64,000 nt of DNA from Planctomycetota bacterium (GTDB taxonomy: Bacteria; Planctomycetota; JAJSAM01; JAJVHW01): contig JAJFFG010000133.1 in NCBI GenBank assembly GCA_021776825.1, positions 1 through 64,000 of the forward strand. Reading direction: 5' to 3'. The position numbers and the translations under genes are program-made. Shown piece by piece: positions 24,591 to 33,281 of the stretch; within the stretch, counting starts at the first letter, position 1, and each line of letters begins with the position of its first letter. The notes below the pieces were generated by a model. The model did no database searches. It was not told the DNA's origin and saw nothing but the letters and a program-made list of their open reading frames with translations.

Positions 24591-27235
24591 AGATCCGCCG
24601 CATCCGACTGAAGAGCTACCGCGGTGTCGCGGAGCGGACGATCGAGTTCCCGGAGACGGGCGTCACCGTCGTCGTCGGCCCGAACGAGATCGGGAAGTCG
24701 AGCCTGTCCGAGGCCCTCGATCTGCTGTTCGATCAGCTCGACAGCTCGAAGCGTCAGTCGGTGCGCGCGGTCCAGCCAGTGCATCGCGACGAGGGCACGG
24801 AGATCGAGGCCGACGTCACGTGCGGGCCGTACGCGTTCACGTATCGGAAGCGCTTCCACAAGAAGCCGGAGACGCACCTGACGATCACACAACCGGTGCC
24901 GGAGAACCTGACCGGTCGCGAGGCCCACGAGCGCGTGCTGGCGATCCTCGGGGAGACGGTCGACGTCCCGTTGTGGCGCGCGCTGCGCATCCAGCAGGGC
25001 GAGGAGCTCGCGCAGCCCGACCTCGGCAGCGGCGCAACGCTCTCCGCCGCGCTGGATCGTGCCGCGGGGCAGACGCAGGCCGACGATGACGCCGAGTCGC
25101 TCTTCGATTCGGCCAGCGCCGAGTACGAGCGCTACTTCACCGCGCGCGGGAAGCCGAAGAAGGACGCCAACGAACTAGCCGCTGCCGTCAGCGCGACCGA
25201 GGCGGAACTGGCCGAGATCGAGGACGCGCTGCGACGAGTCGAACAGGACGTGCGGCAGAGCGAGGAGATCGTGCGTCGCGCGGCCGAGGTGTCGGGCCAG
25301 TTGGCGCAGCTCGAGGAGCACGCGGTCGCGGCCGAGGCTCGCTGGACGAGCGTTCAGGGCGAGAGCGAGCGCGTGCAGCAGCTCGGACTGGCCGCGGACC
25401 TGGCCGCCGCGCGCGCCTCCGAGTCCGCGCAACGGGCGCAGGAACGTGCCGAGCTCGTGGCCCGGGAGAGCGAGGTCCGTGCACGGCTCGGTGAGCTTCG
25501 CGCGCGGCAGGAGCAGGAGTCCGGTCCGCTGGCGGCCGCGGAGGCGCGACTCTCGGAGAGTCTCGTCGAACTCGAGACTGCTCGCACGGCCGCCACCACG
25601 GCTCGCGAGCTCGCCGAGCTGCGCGATCGTGATCGCGAGTTCCGACGCGCCGAGCTCGATCACGTTCAGCTGAGCGAACGGCTCGCCCGAGTGCGAGCCG
25701 CCGACGAGGCTGCTCGTGTCGCTGAGGAGTTGCTGTCGAGGAGCCGCGCGGATGAGGCCGGAATCGCGGCCGTACGCGAGGCGTCTCTGGAGCTCGAACG
25801 AGCGCGCGCGCGACTCGACGCCGGCGCCGCGCACGTCCGTGTCGATGCCCTTCGAGACGTGAGCATCGCGACCGGTGAGGACGACCCGCGGGCTCTCTCT
25901 GCGGGAGACGTCGTCGAGAAGTCCGTCTCCGGAGAGCTCCAGATCACGATCGGCGATGCAGCACGGCTGACGGTGACACCGAGTCGCGGCGCACAGGACC
26001 TGATCGATGCGCTGGCGGCGGCCGGGACAGAGCTGAGCACGGCCTTGGTGAGAGTCGGCGCGGACGACGTCGCGGCCGCGGAAGCGGCACACGTGGCCCG
26101 GGGAGAAGCCGAACGCGCGGTCGTCGATCGGCAACGGGTGCGGGCGAACGACCTGCGCGATCTCACCTCCGAGGAGTTGGAGCGCAAGGCCGAGACGACC
26201 GCGCGGTTCGCCGCCCACTATCTGGCGGAGCGGGTCGAGGAGCCGCCCCCGGCCGACGACTTCGACACCGCGAAGGTCGCGGCCAAGACCGACTTGGAAG
26301 CACGACGGGCGACGGACGACGTCGCCGAGCGGGCCCGCGACACCCACGCCGTGCTCGAGCAGCGGATCCGCACGCTGCGCGAAGAACATGTCGAGTCGAC
26401 GGCTCGGCTCACGGTGACGGCGGCGGAGCTCGCTCGTGAAGCCGCGGCGCTCGAGACGGCGCGGGAGATCGCGGACGACGAGACTCTGGCGGAGCAGCAG
26501 GACCAGACGGTGGCGGCGGGCGCCACGGCGCGCGAGACGCACGGGCTGGCGGCCTCGGCGCTCGCTCGATCGGAGCCCACACTGGTGGAGAGCGCGGCGA
26601 GCGGAGCGCGGGCGGCGGTGACCTCGGCGCGCGGCGAGCTGCGTGATCTCGATCGACGTCAGATCGAGATCGGCGCGCGACTCGAGGAGCTCGGGCAGCG
26701 CGGCCTCGCGGAGCGTGCCGGCGAGACCGGTTCCCTGCTCGAGCGTCACCGCGCGTCGCTCGCGGGACGCACGCGCAGAGCAGCCGCCGCCGAGCGGCTG
26801 TTCACCGCGCTGCGCACGAGGCGAGACGATGCGCGGCGCGCCTACGTCGCTCCGCTCGCGGCGCGCGTCGACCAGCTCGGCCGCTTTGTGTTCGGGGCGG
26901 ACTTCGCGGTCACGCTGGACGACGATCTGCGCGTCGTCAGTCGCACGCTCGGTGGCCGTACCGTGCCGTTCGACGACCTGTCTGGTGGCGCGCGCGAGCA
27001 GCTCTCACTGCTGCTCCGACTGGCCGCGGCCCAGGTGGTGGCAGCTGACGGCGGCGTACCGCTGATCCTGGATGACGCTCTCGGGTACTCCGATCCAGGA
27101 CGCCTCGCCGCCATGGGTGCTGTGCTCGACCGCGCGGGGGAGAGCACGCAGGTGATCGTCTTGACCTGCCTGCCCGAGCGATACCGGCACGTGAGCCGCC
27201 GCACGGAGATCCGCCTCGAAGCGGACGTCGACTGA
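24587..27235 (+). CDS. sbcC: SbcC/Rad50/YhaN-like coiled-coil ATPase
   Basis: 882-residue SMC-like ATPase partner of the preceding nuclease. The N-terminal Walker A is GPNEIGKSS (~30-38). A very long Ala/Glu/Arg-rich coiled coil (~190-780) is broken by an intermediate region, and the C-terminus carries the ABC signature LSGGAREQLSLLLRLAAAQ and Walker B PLILDDALGYSD. The arrangement without an obvious CxxC zinc hook is like YhaN rather than classical SbcC. The start is GTG 24587, overlapping the sbcD-like stop. The complex would process double-strand breaks and palindromic structures in the cytoplasm. Confidence 0.83.
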   Translation: MKIRRIRLKSYRGVAERTIEFPETGVTVVVGPNEIGKSSLSEALDLLFDQLDSSKRQSVRAVQPVHRDEGTEIEADVTCGPYAFTYRKRFHKKPETHLTITQPVPENLTGREAHERVLAILGETVDVPLWRALRIQQGEELAQPDLGSGATLSAALDRAAGQTQADDDAESLFDSASAEYERYFTARGKPKKDANELAAAVSATEAELAEIEDALRRVEQDVRQSEEIVRRAAEVSGQLAQLEEHAVAAEARWTSVQGESERVQQLGLAADLAAARASESAQRAQERAELVARESEVRARLGELRARQEQESGPLAAAEARLSESLVELETARTAATTARELAELRDRDREFRRAELDHVQLSERLARVRAADEAARVAEELLSRSRADEAGIAAVREASLELERARARLDAGAAHVRVDALRDVSIATGEDDPRALSAGDVVEKSVSGELQITIGDAARLTVTPSRGAQDLIDALAAAGTELSTALVRVGADDVAAAEAAHVARGEAERAVVDRQRVRANDLRDLTSEELERKAETTARFAAHYLAERVEEPPPADDFDTAKVAAKTDLEARRATDDVAERARDTHAVLEQRIRTLREEHVESTARLTVTAAELAREAAALETAREIADDETLAEQQDQTVAAGATARETHGLAASALARSEPTLVESAASGARAAVTSARGELRDLDRRQIEIGARLEELGQRGLAERAGETGSLLERHRASLAGRTRRAAAAERLFTALRTRRDDARRAYVAPLAARVDQLGRFVFGADFAVTLDDDLRVVSRTLGGRTVPFDDLSGGAREQLSLLLRLAAAQVVAADGGVPLILDDALGYSDPGRLAAMGAVLDRAGESTQVIVLTCLPERYRHVSRRTEIRLEADVD

Positions 27236-27608
27236 GCGGCGCGTCGCCCGTGAGGGGCGGGCACCGCCGGGCCGCCGTCTCCCCCCAGCAGCGCCCCCCA
27301 GCAGCGCCCCCGAGCAATGCCCCTGATCCCCCCTCCCCGGCGAGCACCGTGCGTGCAGCGAGCTCCGGGTGGTCCGGGTGGTCCGGGTGGTCCGGGCGAT
27401 CGATGCCGTCGGTGCGGGAATTCCGAAGTCGCGATGTCACGTTTGCACCCTGTCGCACGTCCCCCTGGGGTGGGTGGTCGGGGGGCTGGGTGGGAGGTTC
27501 TCGCGCGCGAGCGTGCACGCCCGCGCACGGCCTGAGCCCGACAGCGGTCGATCGAACTTCTCGGGAACGATTTCGGATCCGCGGCGTGAACAGGGGTGGA
27601 ACGCCAGA
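27236..27608 (+). repeat. Intergenic region with short tandem repeats
   Basis: 373 bp between the sbcC-like gene and the second ECF fusion. It contains a C-rich 13-bp repeat (AGCAGCGCCCCCC, about 2.5 copies, 27287-27323) and four 9-bp units of GGTCCGGGT (27362-27397). The second half (about 27440-27600) has a lower GC content and probably holds the promoter of the sigma gene, but no clear -35/-10 pair stands out. The repeats resemble the in-frame repeats found elsewhere in the window. Confidence 0.6.
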
Positions 27609-29786
27609 ATGGACCCCGTGAACACGGCCGCCGTCCCCATGGATCTGCTCCTCGCCCACCGTGGCTGGGTGCGGTCTCTGGCGCTGCGGCTCGCCCGCGA
27701 CGAGCAGAGCGCCGACGACCTCGAGCAGCAGACGTGGCTGCGGGCGCTCCAGAACCCGCCACTCCGCGCTGAGTCCGCGCGGGCATGGCTGGCGACCGTG
27801 CTGCGTCACCTCGCCCGCGATGGCTGGCGAAGCGAGACCCGCCGCACACGGCGCGAGACGGCTGTCGCGGCACCGGACTCGACGCCCGGATCAGCAGAAC
27901 TGGTCGCCCGAGCAGAAGCCCACCGACGACTGATCCGCGAAGTGCTGCGTCTCCGCGAGCCGTATCGCACCGTCGTCCTGCTCCGCTTCTTCGAGGACCT
28001 GCCGCCGCGCGAGATCGCCCAGCGGACCGCGACGCCACCCGCGACCGTGCGCTCTCGTCTGCACCGCGCACTCGACGTCCTGAGAACCCGACTCGACGCC
28101 GAGGACCTCGGCTGGCGTCTCGCACTACTGCCACTACCTGGTGCCGTCCTCACGAACTCTGCCATGCTCGCGGAATCTGCCACGTCGACGACCGCGCTCC
28201 TCGGAGGGATCGCCATGACCGCCAAGAAGAAGATCGCTGCCGTCGCGGCCCTGCTCGCACTGCTCTGCGCGAGTGCGTACGTCGTGGTCGCCGACGACGA
28301 CGTCGCGCCGGAAGCGACGGCAGCGCCGGAGACCGCCGCCGCGGCGCCGACGGCCGAGCGACAGCGAGTGGAGGTGCCACGGACCGAGGACCCGGCCCCA
28401 GAGCCCGAGCCCCCGACGCCGCTGCCGCCCCCCGTCGAGCAGACCGCGCCGCCGGTGCCGACCGTCGAGCACCTCGCGGTGACGGTGCTGCGCAGCGTGC
28501 CGCCACGCGAGGTGCCGCGCGGCTACCGCGAGATCGCGTCATCGGACGAGATCCCGGAGATCGGCGGCGGCGAGCCCGACGGCGACATGCGTCGAGGCGG
28601 AGGCGGCATGAGCCCGCTGCCGTACTGGCAGCGCTGGCCGTCACCGCCGGAGACCGGCACGGTCACGCTGCGCGGGCGCATCACGGACGCGACGGGTCGC
28701 CCTCTCGCGGAAGCCCAAGTGATGCGCGTCTCGCTCGACGGCAGCGGCACGCGCTCGAGCCCTGCGAGCTACCAGTGGATCAAGGAGATCGCCGTCACAG
28801 GACCCGGCGGTCGCTTCGAGGCGCACCATCAACCCGAAGGCAGCTGGCTCATCGCCGCGGAGTGGTTCGGGACTCGCAACACCTCGCGCGGTCTGGATCT
28901 CGGCGGCGCCATCGACGTGACGGCGGGCAGGGACGATGTGCTGACCGGCCTCGACGTGCAACTGCCGATCGAGTCCGCGCGCATGGCGTTCGTCACCGGA
29001 ACCGTTCGCAACCACAAGGGCCAGCCCGTCAAGAACGCCGCCGTCTGGATCGGACGGACGCGCCGCGAGTACACGGCCAAGGACGGCACGTTCCGCTTTG
29101 GCGCCCTCGAGCCGGGATCGCTCACGCTGCTCGTCGACAAGGGGAGCTTCGAGCCCGCCGAGATCGAGCTGGAGCTGGCTCCCGGCGCGCGCCGCGACGT
29201 ACCCGTGGGCCTGGAGCTCGCCGAGACGGGTCCGCTCGTCCTCGAGGGGCGCGTGATCGACGAGGAGGGTCGCCCGGTCGTCGACGTGCCGATCTTCCTC
29301 GGCGCCAGTCGCCAGGGCTCGCGCTGGGCGCGGACGGACGACACCGGCACCTTCCGCTTCGAGAACCTCCACCAGAAGTACGCTAAGCAGACAGTCGACG
29401 TGATGGTCTCCCCGAACCCCGACTCGGCACCCGTCCTGCCCACCGTGCGCAAGGGGCTGACCGTGCCCGCGCCGGGCCTCGAGCTCGTCACACAGCGCGT
29501 CGCGCCGCTCACCATCCATCTCCGCGACGCCATCTCCGGTGCACCGGTCGTCACGTACGTGGTCCATGTGGAAGCGGAGACGGTGACGGACGGCGAGGCC
29601 TCGACGCGGCGCGTCGGCGGCGCGTGGAAGTGGGACGAGACGGGGACGTTCACCGTGCGCGTTCCGAAGGGGCGCCTCATCGTGACGGCGCGAGCGAAGG
29701 GCTACACCGGCATCGAGGTCGACGTGGCGCTCGACGACGCGGGCGGGCTGCCGAAGGCCATCACGGTGGAGATGCAGCCGGAGTGA
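27609..29786 (+). CDS. Second ECF sigma factor - membrane helix - carboxypeptidase-regulatory-like fusion
   Basis: 725-residue fusion; ATG 27609 (MDPVNTAAVPMDLLLAHRGWVRSL) is the likely start, and the longer track ORF covers repeats upstream. ECF region 2 is LALRLARDEQSADDLEQQTWLRAL; region 4 is LREPYRTVVLLRFFEDLPPREIA with VRSRLHRALDVLRTRL. A TM helix (~205-225, KIAAVAALLALLCASAYVVV) is followed by a Pro/Ala/Glu-rich linker and several carboxypeptidase-regulatory-like domains (GRITDATGRPLAEAQVM, GTVRNHKGQPVKNAAV, GRVIDEEGRPVVDVPIF). Same design as the 9879-13265 gene with fewer beta domains, and a different sigma sequence, so the two are probably not recent duplicates. Confidence 0.85.
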   Translation: MDPVNTAAVPMDLLLAHRGWVRSLALRLARDEQSADDLEQQTWLRALQNPPLRAESARAWLATVLRHLARDGWRSETRRTRRETAVAAPDSTPGSAELVARAEAHRRLIREVLRLREPYRTVVLLRFFEDLPPREIAQRTATPPATVRSRLHRALDVLRTRLDAEDLGWRLALLPLPGAVLTNSAMLAESATSTTALLGGIAMTAKKKIAAVAALLALLCASAYVVVADDDVAPEATAAPETAAAAPTAERQRVEVPRTEDPAPEPEPPTPLPPPVEQTAPPVPTVEHLAVTVLRSVPPREVPRGYREIASSDEIPEIGGGEPDGDMRRGGGGMSPLPYWQRWPSPPETGTVTLRGRITDATGRPLAEAQVMRVSLDGSGTRSSPASYQWIKEIAVTGPGGRFEAHHQPEGSWLIAAEWFGTRNTSRGLDLGGAIDVTAGRDDVLTGLDVQLPIESARMAFVTGTVRNHKGQPVKNAAVWIGRTRREYTAKDGTFRFGALEPGSLTLLVDKGSFEPAEIELELAPGARRDVPVGLELAETGPLVLEGRVIDEEGRPVVDVPIFLGASRQGSRWARTDDTGTFRFENLHQKYAKQTVDVMVSPNPDSAPVLPTVRKGLTVPAPGLELVTQRVAPLTIHLRDAISGAPVVTYVVHVEAETVTDGEASTRRVGGAWKWDETGTFTVRVPKGRLIVTARAKGYTGIEVDVALDDAGGLPKAITVEMQPE

Positions 29787-30081
29787 ACCGGCGCATGATG
29801 TCGCTGTTCGACTGAGCACACTCGTCGGGAGGCGGCCATCAGCATCGTCACGCGGCGTCGCGTCTGCCAATCGGTCCTCTCTGCCCGCGCATCAGTGTCC
29901 CCAAGTATCGAGACTCGCGTGCCCACTGTCGCTCAGCCAGCCGGGACGCTACGCTTCGAATGCTGAGCACACGAGCCGCGGACGGACGAAGGGTCGACTC
30001 GCCTTTTCCGATTTATTGGAGGCGAAGCGGGTGGCCGGACGTCCATTCCATCGGGTGCACCCGTGGGAGGGAGTTGAGGCT
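29787..30081. other. Intergenic region, no gene seen
   Basis: 295 bp between the ECF fusion and the next exported-protein gene. Both strands carry frequent stops. A locally AT-rich patch (TTTTCCGATTTATTGG, about 30004-30019) is the most promoter-like stretch, in keeping with transcription of the three-gene cluster that starts at 30082. Confidence 0.4.
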
Positions 30082-31716
30082 ATGTCGCGAACTCGCGAGA
30101 GATCACGCCGCGTGATGAGGGTGGTGGTCGCCGCCGTAGCTCTGGCGGCCCTCCTGCCGTCCACGGCTCGAGCGGACACCCACAAGGACGAGAAGCTCGG
30201 CTTCTCCATCGTCTATCCACGGAAGTGGAAGATCATGCCGGTTGCGGCGGACTCCCGCTGGCTCGTGGCGCGGTTCCAGTCCCACCGGGAGTATGAACAC
30301 AGCGACGCGAAGACCAACTTCTGGACTCGCCACGAGCCGAAGTTGGATGTGGTCATCATCCCGCTGTCGGCGGGCGAAGACCGCGGCGCAACCGTCAAGA
30401 AGACCAAGGACGGCGTGAGCATCAGCGAGGCCGCGCCGTACCGCGATCTCAAGGAGTACATGGACAAGACGCTCCGCAACGAGGGCGGCTTCCACTTCTC
30501 CGCCGAGGACGAGGTCGAGATCAACGGGCGTAAGGTGATGCAGTACGAGGTCACCATCGACAAGCTGGCCCGGGTGCCCAAGCGCGTCTGGGGATGGGCG
30601 TACTACGGCGACGACGCGATCTACGGCGTGGTCGCCGATTCGCTGATGGCTCACGAGGACAAGATCAAGCCGGACATCATGAAGGCGTTCAGGTCCGTGA
30701 AGCTCTTCCAGCGCAGCGGCACGCTGCCGAGCGGCGAACGAACCGGGTCCGACATCACTCTCCGAGGGTTCGACACCGACGCGGACCTCACCGAGGAAGA
30801 CATCGCCGACCGGCGCGACAAGGGCGTGGACCGCGAAGTGAGTCGCATCGTCGACGGCCTGCCCAAGGACTGGACGGTCAAGGAGACGAAGCACTTCGTC
30901 ATCGTGAGTCACGCCGACAAGCGGTACACGAAAGAGGTCGCGCGCCACTGCGAGGCCTTCCGCGGCTGGCTGGACAAGAAGTTCGACTACCTCGGCAGCG
31001 GACACCGCGGACGTGTCATCGTTCGCATCTGCGCCGACAGCGACGAGCGGAGCAACTACCTCGAGTCCAAGGGCTGGTTCTCCGACACGTACGAGGTGGT
31101 GACGTACAAGGACCGCGACGGTTGGTCCGACTGGGCCATGGAGAGCCTGAACCGCGGCATCTGGAACATCTGGTTCTCCGACACCAATCGGGACCTCGCC
31201 GTCGGCGCGCCGCGCTGGATCTCGTCGGGACTGGCCGACGTCATGGAGCGCGCGAGTTCGAAGGGCAAGAAGATCGAGTTCAAGGCTGACACCTGGGACA
31301 AGAGCCGCATCAACGAGCTCCGTCGTGATGACAAGCTGCTCCCGGCGAGCGCGTTCTTCAACCTCACCACCGCGGAGTTGTGGGCGGACTGGGAGAACGG
31401 CCGGCAGGTCGAGTTCTTCGTCAACTACCTGCTCGTCGGCGCCGGCTCCAAGGGCAAGTACAAGTCGGTGTTCCCCGACTACGTCAAGAACCTGATCGTC
31501 GCGATGGACGAGGCGGGCGGCGACGAGGAGTACATCAAGCTCCTGGAGACCGTGCCCAAGACGGAGGCGGAGGAGACGGAGCTGTTCCGCAAGCGCGCGG
31601 AGTACTGGACCAATCAGGAGCGCACGATGCTCGACCAGCTGCGCGAGCGAACGTTCGGCGACTGGGCGGTCAAGGACTGGGAGCGATTGAGCGCGGCGTA
31701 CTGGAAAGAGCTGTGA
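30082..31716 (+). CDS. Exported protein with degenerate gluzincin-like domain
   Basis: Protein of 544 residues. ATG 30082 is used since GGGAGGGAGTTGAGG precedes it; a signal peptide (VVVAAVALAALLPSTARA) follows. Residues ~30-210 resemble a PsbP/DUF1795-like beta domain (LGFSIVYPRKWKIMPV). The second half is laid out like the peptidase encoded next door (a KHFVIVSHADKRYTKEVARHCEAF segment, then LAVGAPRWISSGLADVMERA) but has no HExxH, so it is probably a non-catalytic relative. Its stop overlaps the next start (GTGA), and the two proteins may work together on the envelope. Confidence 0.7.
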   Translation: MSRTRERSRRVMRVVVAAVALAALLPSTARADTHKDEKLGFSIVYPRKWKIMPVAADSRWLVARFQSHREYEHSDAKTNFWTRHEPKLDVVIIPLSAGEDRGATVKKTKDGVSISEAAPYRDLKEYMDKTLRNEGGFHFSAEDEVEINGRKVMQYEVTIDKLARVPKRVWGWAYYGDDAIYGVVADSLMAHEDKIKPDIMKAFRSVKLFQRSGTLPSGERTGSDITLRGFDTDADLTEEDIADRRDKGVDREVSRIVDGLPKDWTVKETKHFVIVSHADKRYTKEVARHCEAFRGWLDKKFDYLGSGHRGRVIVRICADSDERSNYLESKGWFSDTYEVVTYKDRDGWSDWAMESLNRGIWNIWFSDTNRDLAVGAPRWISSGLADVMERASSKGKKIEFKADTWDKSRINELRRDDKLLPASAFFNLTTAELWADWENGRQVEFFVNYLLVGAGSKGKYKSVFPDYVKNLIVAMDEAGGDEEYIKLLETVPKTEAEETELFRKRAEYWTNQERTMLDQLRERTFGDWAVKDWERLSAAYWKEL

Positions 31717-33281
31717 TCCTCCGCTCCTGGTTTGCTCTTGCACGACCGACGCTGGCGCTCCTGATGGGGCCAGCGCTGCTGCTCGCCACGACCGCGCCGG
31801 CGTTGGCCTCGGACGACATCCTTCAGCTGAAGGACGGCCGGGTCGTCGATGGCGTCACGATGGAGCTCACCGAGACGGCCATCGTCGTGAAGTACAAGAA
31901 TGGCGACGTCACGGTCCCCCTCGACCGCGTCGAGGACTACTTCGTCGGCGGGCGCTCGCGGGAGACGGGCCTGACGGACGAGGACAAGGAGAAGCAGGCC
32001 TCCGGACTCGTGCGCTTCCGAGGTCGGTGGATCACCGTCGCGAAGCGCACGCAGCAGCTCGAGAAGGAGCGGCGCGAGCGGCACGAAGCGCTGAAGGACG
32101 TCCAGGCGCACCGCGAGTGGCGCAACCGCTACCAGTTCGAGACGAAGAACTTCGCGATCCAGTCGACGCTCCCGCCGCACATCAACGAGAGGTACTCACA
32201 GCTCCTCGAGGACTACTTCGCCGAGTTCAAGAAGATGTGGGGCATTCGCGTGCCCAAGAAGTGGGGGCGGCTGCCGGTCTGCTTCTACCACGACCGCGAT
32301 TCCTTCAATCGGACGGCCGGCGTGTCGGGCGGCACCGCGGCGTACTACCGCTTCGTGGACCCGCGGGACCTGAACTTCTACTACGACCGCACCGACCCGG
32401 ACCAGACGGTCGCGGTGATGTTCCACGAGGCCAATCACTACCTCACGGACCTGATGAGCGAGACGTTCCAGTACCCGAACTGGGTGAACGAGGCCATGGC
32501 CGAGTACTGGGCGGTGACCGTCTGGGATGCCGACACCGGCAAGGTGCAGATCGGCGGCATCCAGGATGGTCGCCTCGTCGAGGTCAAGAACGACATTGAG
32601 GCCGGCAAGCGCTACGGCCTGCGACGCCTGATCACCAACGAGAACCGCGAGTACGAGTTCTACTACTGGGGCTGGTCCTTCGTGCACTTCATGCTCGAGA
32701 CCAAGAAGTACGAGAAGGGCTTCCGGAAGTTCTTCGTACAGCTCGCCCGCGGCAAGGGCGTCAAGCGCTCTCGAGGTGCATTCAACTTCGAGTACGTGAG
32801 CGGTGACGAGTGCCTGCGCGTGTTCTTGAAGAACCTGAAGCTGAAGGATGGGGATCTCGAGGCATTGCAGACCGAGTGGTACGCGTACATCGATCAACTG
32901 GAGAGCAACGGAACGCGAGGCCTCGAGGAGGCCGGCATGTCCGCGTTCGCGCACAACCGTCGACTCCGGGCTGAGCGTCTCCTGAAGGCCGCCATGGAGG
33001 CGGGGAGCACCAGCATCTCGGCCCACATCCGCTACGCCGAGATCCTGCGCATGAAGCCGGAGGGCCTCGCCGAGGCCGAGAAGATCCTCCGTCGTGCCGT
33101 CGAGATCGACTCGCTGGAGGCGCGCGTGTGGGCGCACCTGGGCTACACGCTCTGGATCGGCGACAGGAAGGAAGACGGCAAGCGTCTCGCCAACCTCGCG
33201 CGGGAGATCGATCCCGACAACCCCTTCCTCCTGATCGACATCGCCGAGGCGCTCGGCGAACACCTGGATGACGCGCGATGA
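31713..33281 (+). CDS. Exported gluzincin-type metallopeptidase with TPR tail
   Basis: 522-residue exported protein. GTG 31713 overlaps the previous stop; the signal peptide is LLMGPALLLATTAPALA. A short SH3-like beta segment (LQLKDGRVVDGVTMELTETAIVVKY) is followed by a zinc-peptidase domain with HEANH as the HExxH motif (in AVMFHEANHYL, ~residue 240) and a downstream NEAMAEYWA supplying the third zinc ligand, the gluzincin pattern. A TPR region forms the last ~130 residues. The role is probably proteolysis outside the cytoplasm; substrate unknown. The stop overlaps the HEAT gene start (ATGA). Confidence 0.78.
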   Translation: MILRSWFALARPTLALLMGPALLLATTAPALASDDILQLKDGRVVDGVTMELTETAIVVKYKNGDVTVPLDRVEDYFVGGRSRETGLTDEDKEKQASGLVRFRGRWITVAKRTQQLEKERRERHEALKDVQAHREWRNRYQFETKNFAIQSTLPPHINERYSQLLEDYFAEFKKMWGIRVPKKWGRLPVCFYHDRDSFNRTAGVSGGTAAYYRFVDPRDLNFYYDRTDPDQTVAVMFHEANHYLTDLMSETFQYPNWVNEAMAEYWAVTVWDADTGKVQIGGIQDGRLVEVKNDIEAGKRYGLRRLITNENREYEFYYWGWSFVHFMLETKKYEKGFRKFFVQLARGKGVKRSRGAFNFEYVSGDECLRVFLKNLKLKDGDLEALQTEWYAYIDQLESNGTRGLEEAGMSAFAHNRRLRAERLLKAAMEAGSTSISAHIRYAEILRMKPEGLAEAEKILRRAVEIDSLEARVWAHLGYTLWIGDRKEDGKRLANLAREIDPDNPFLLIDIAEALGEHLDDAR

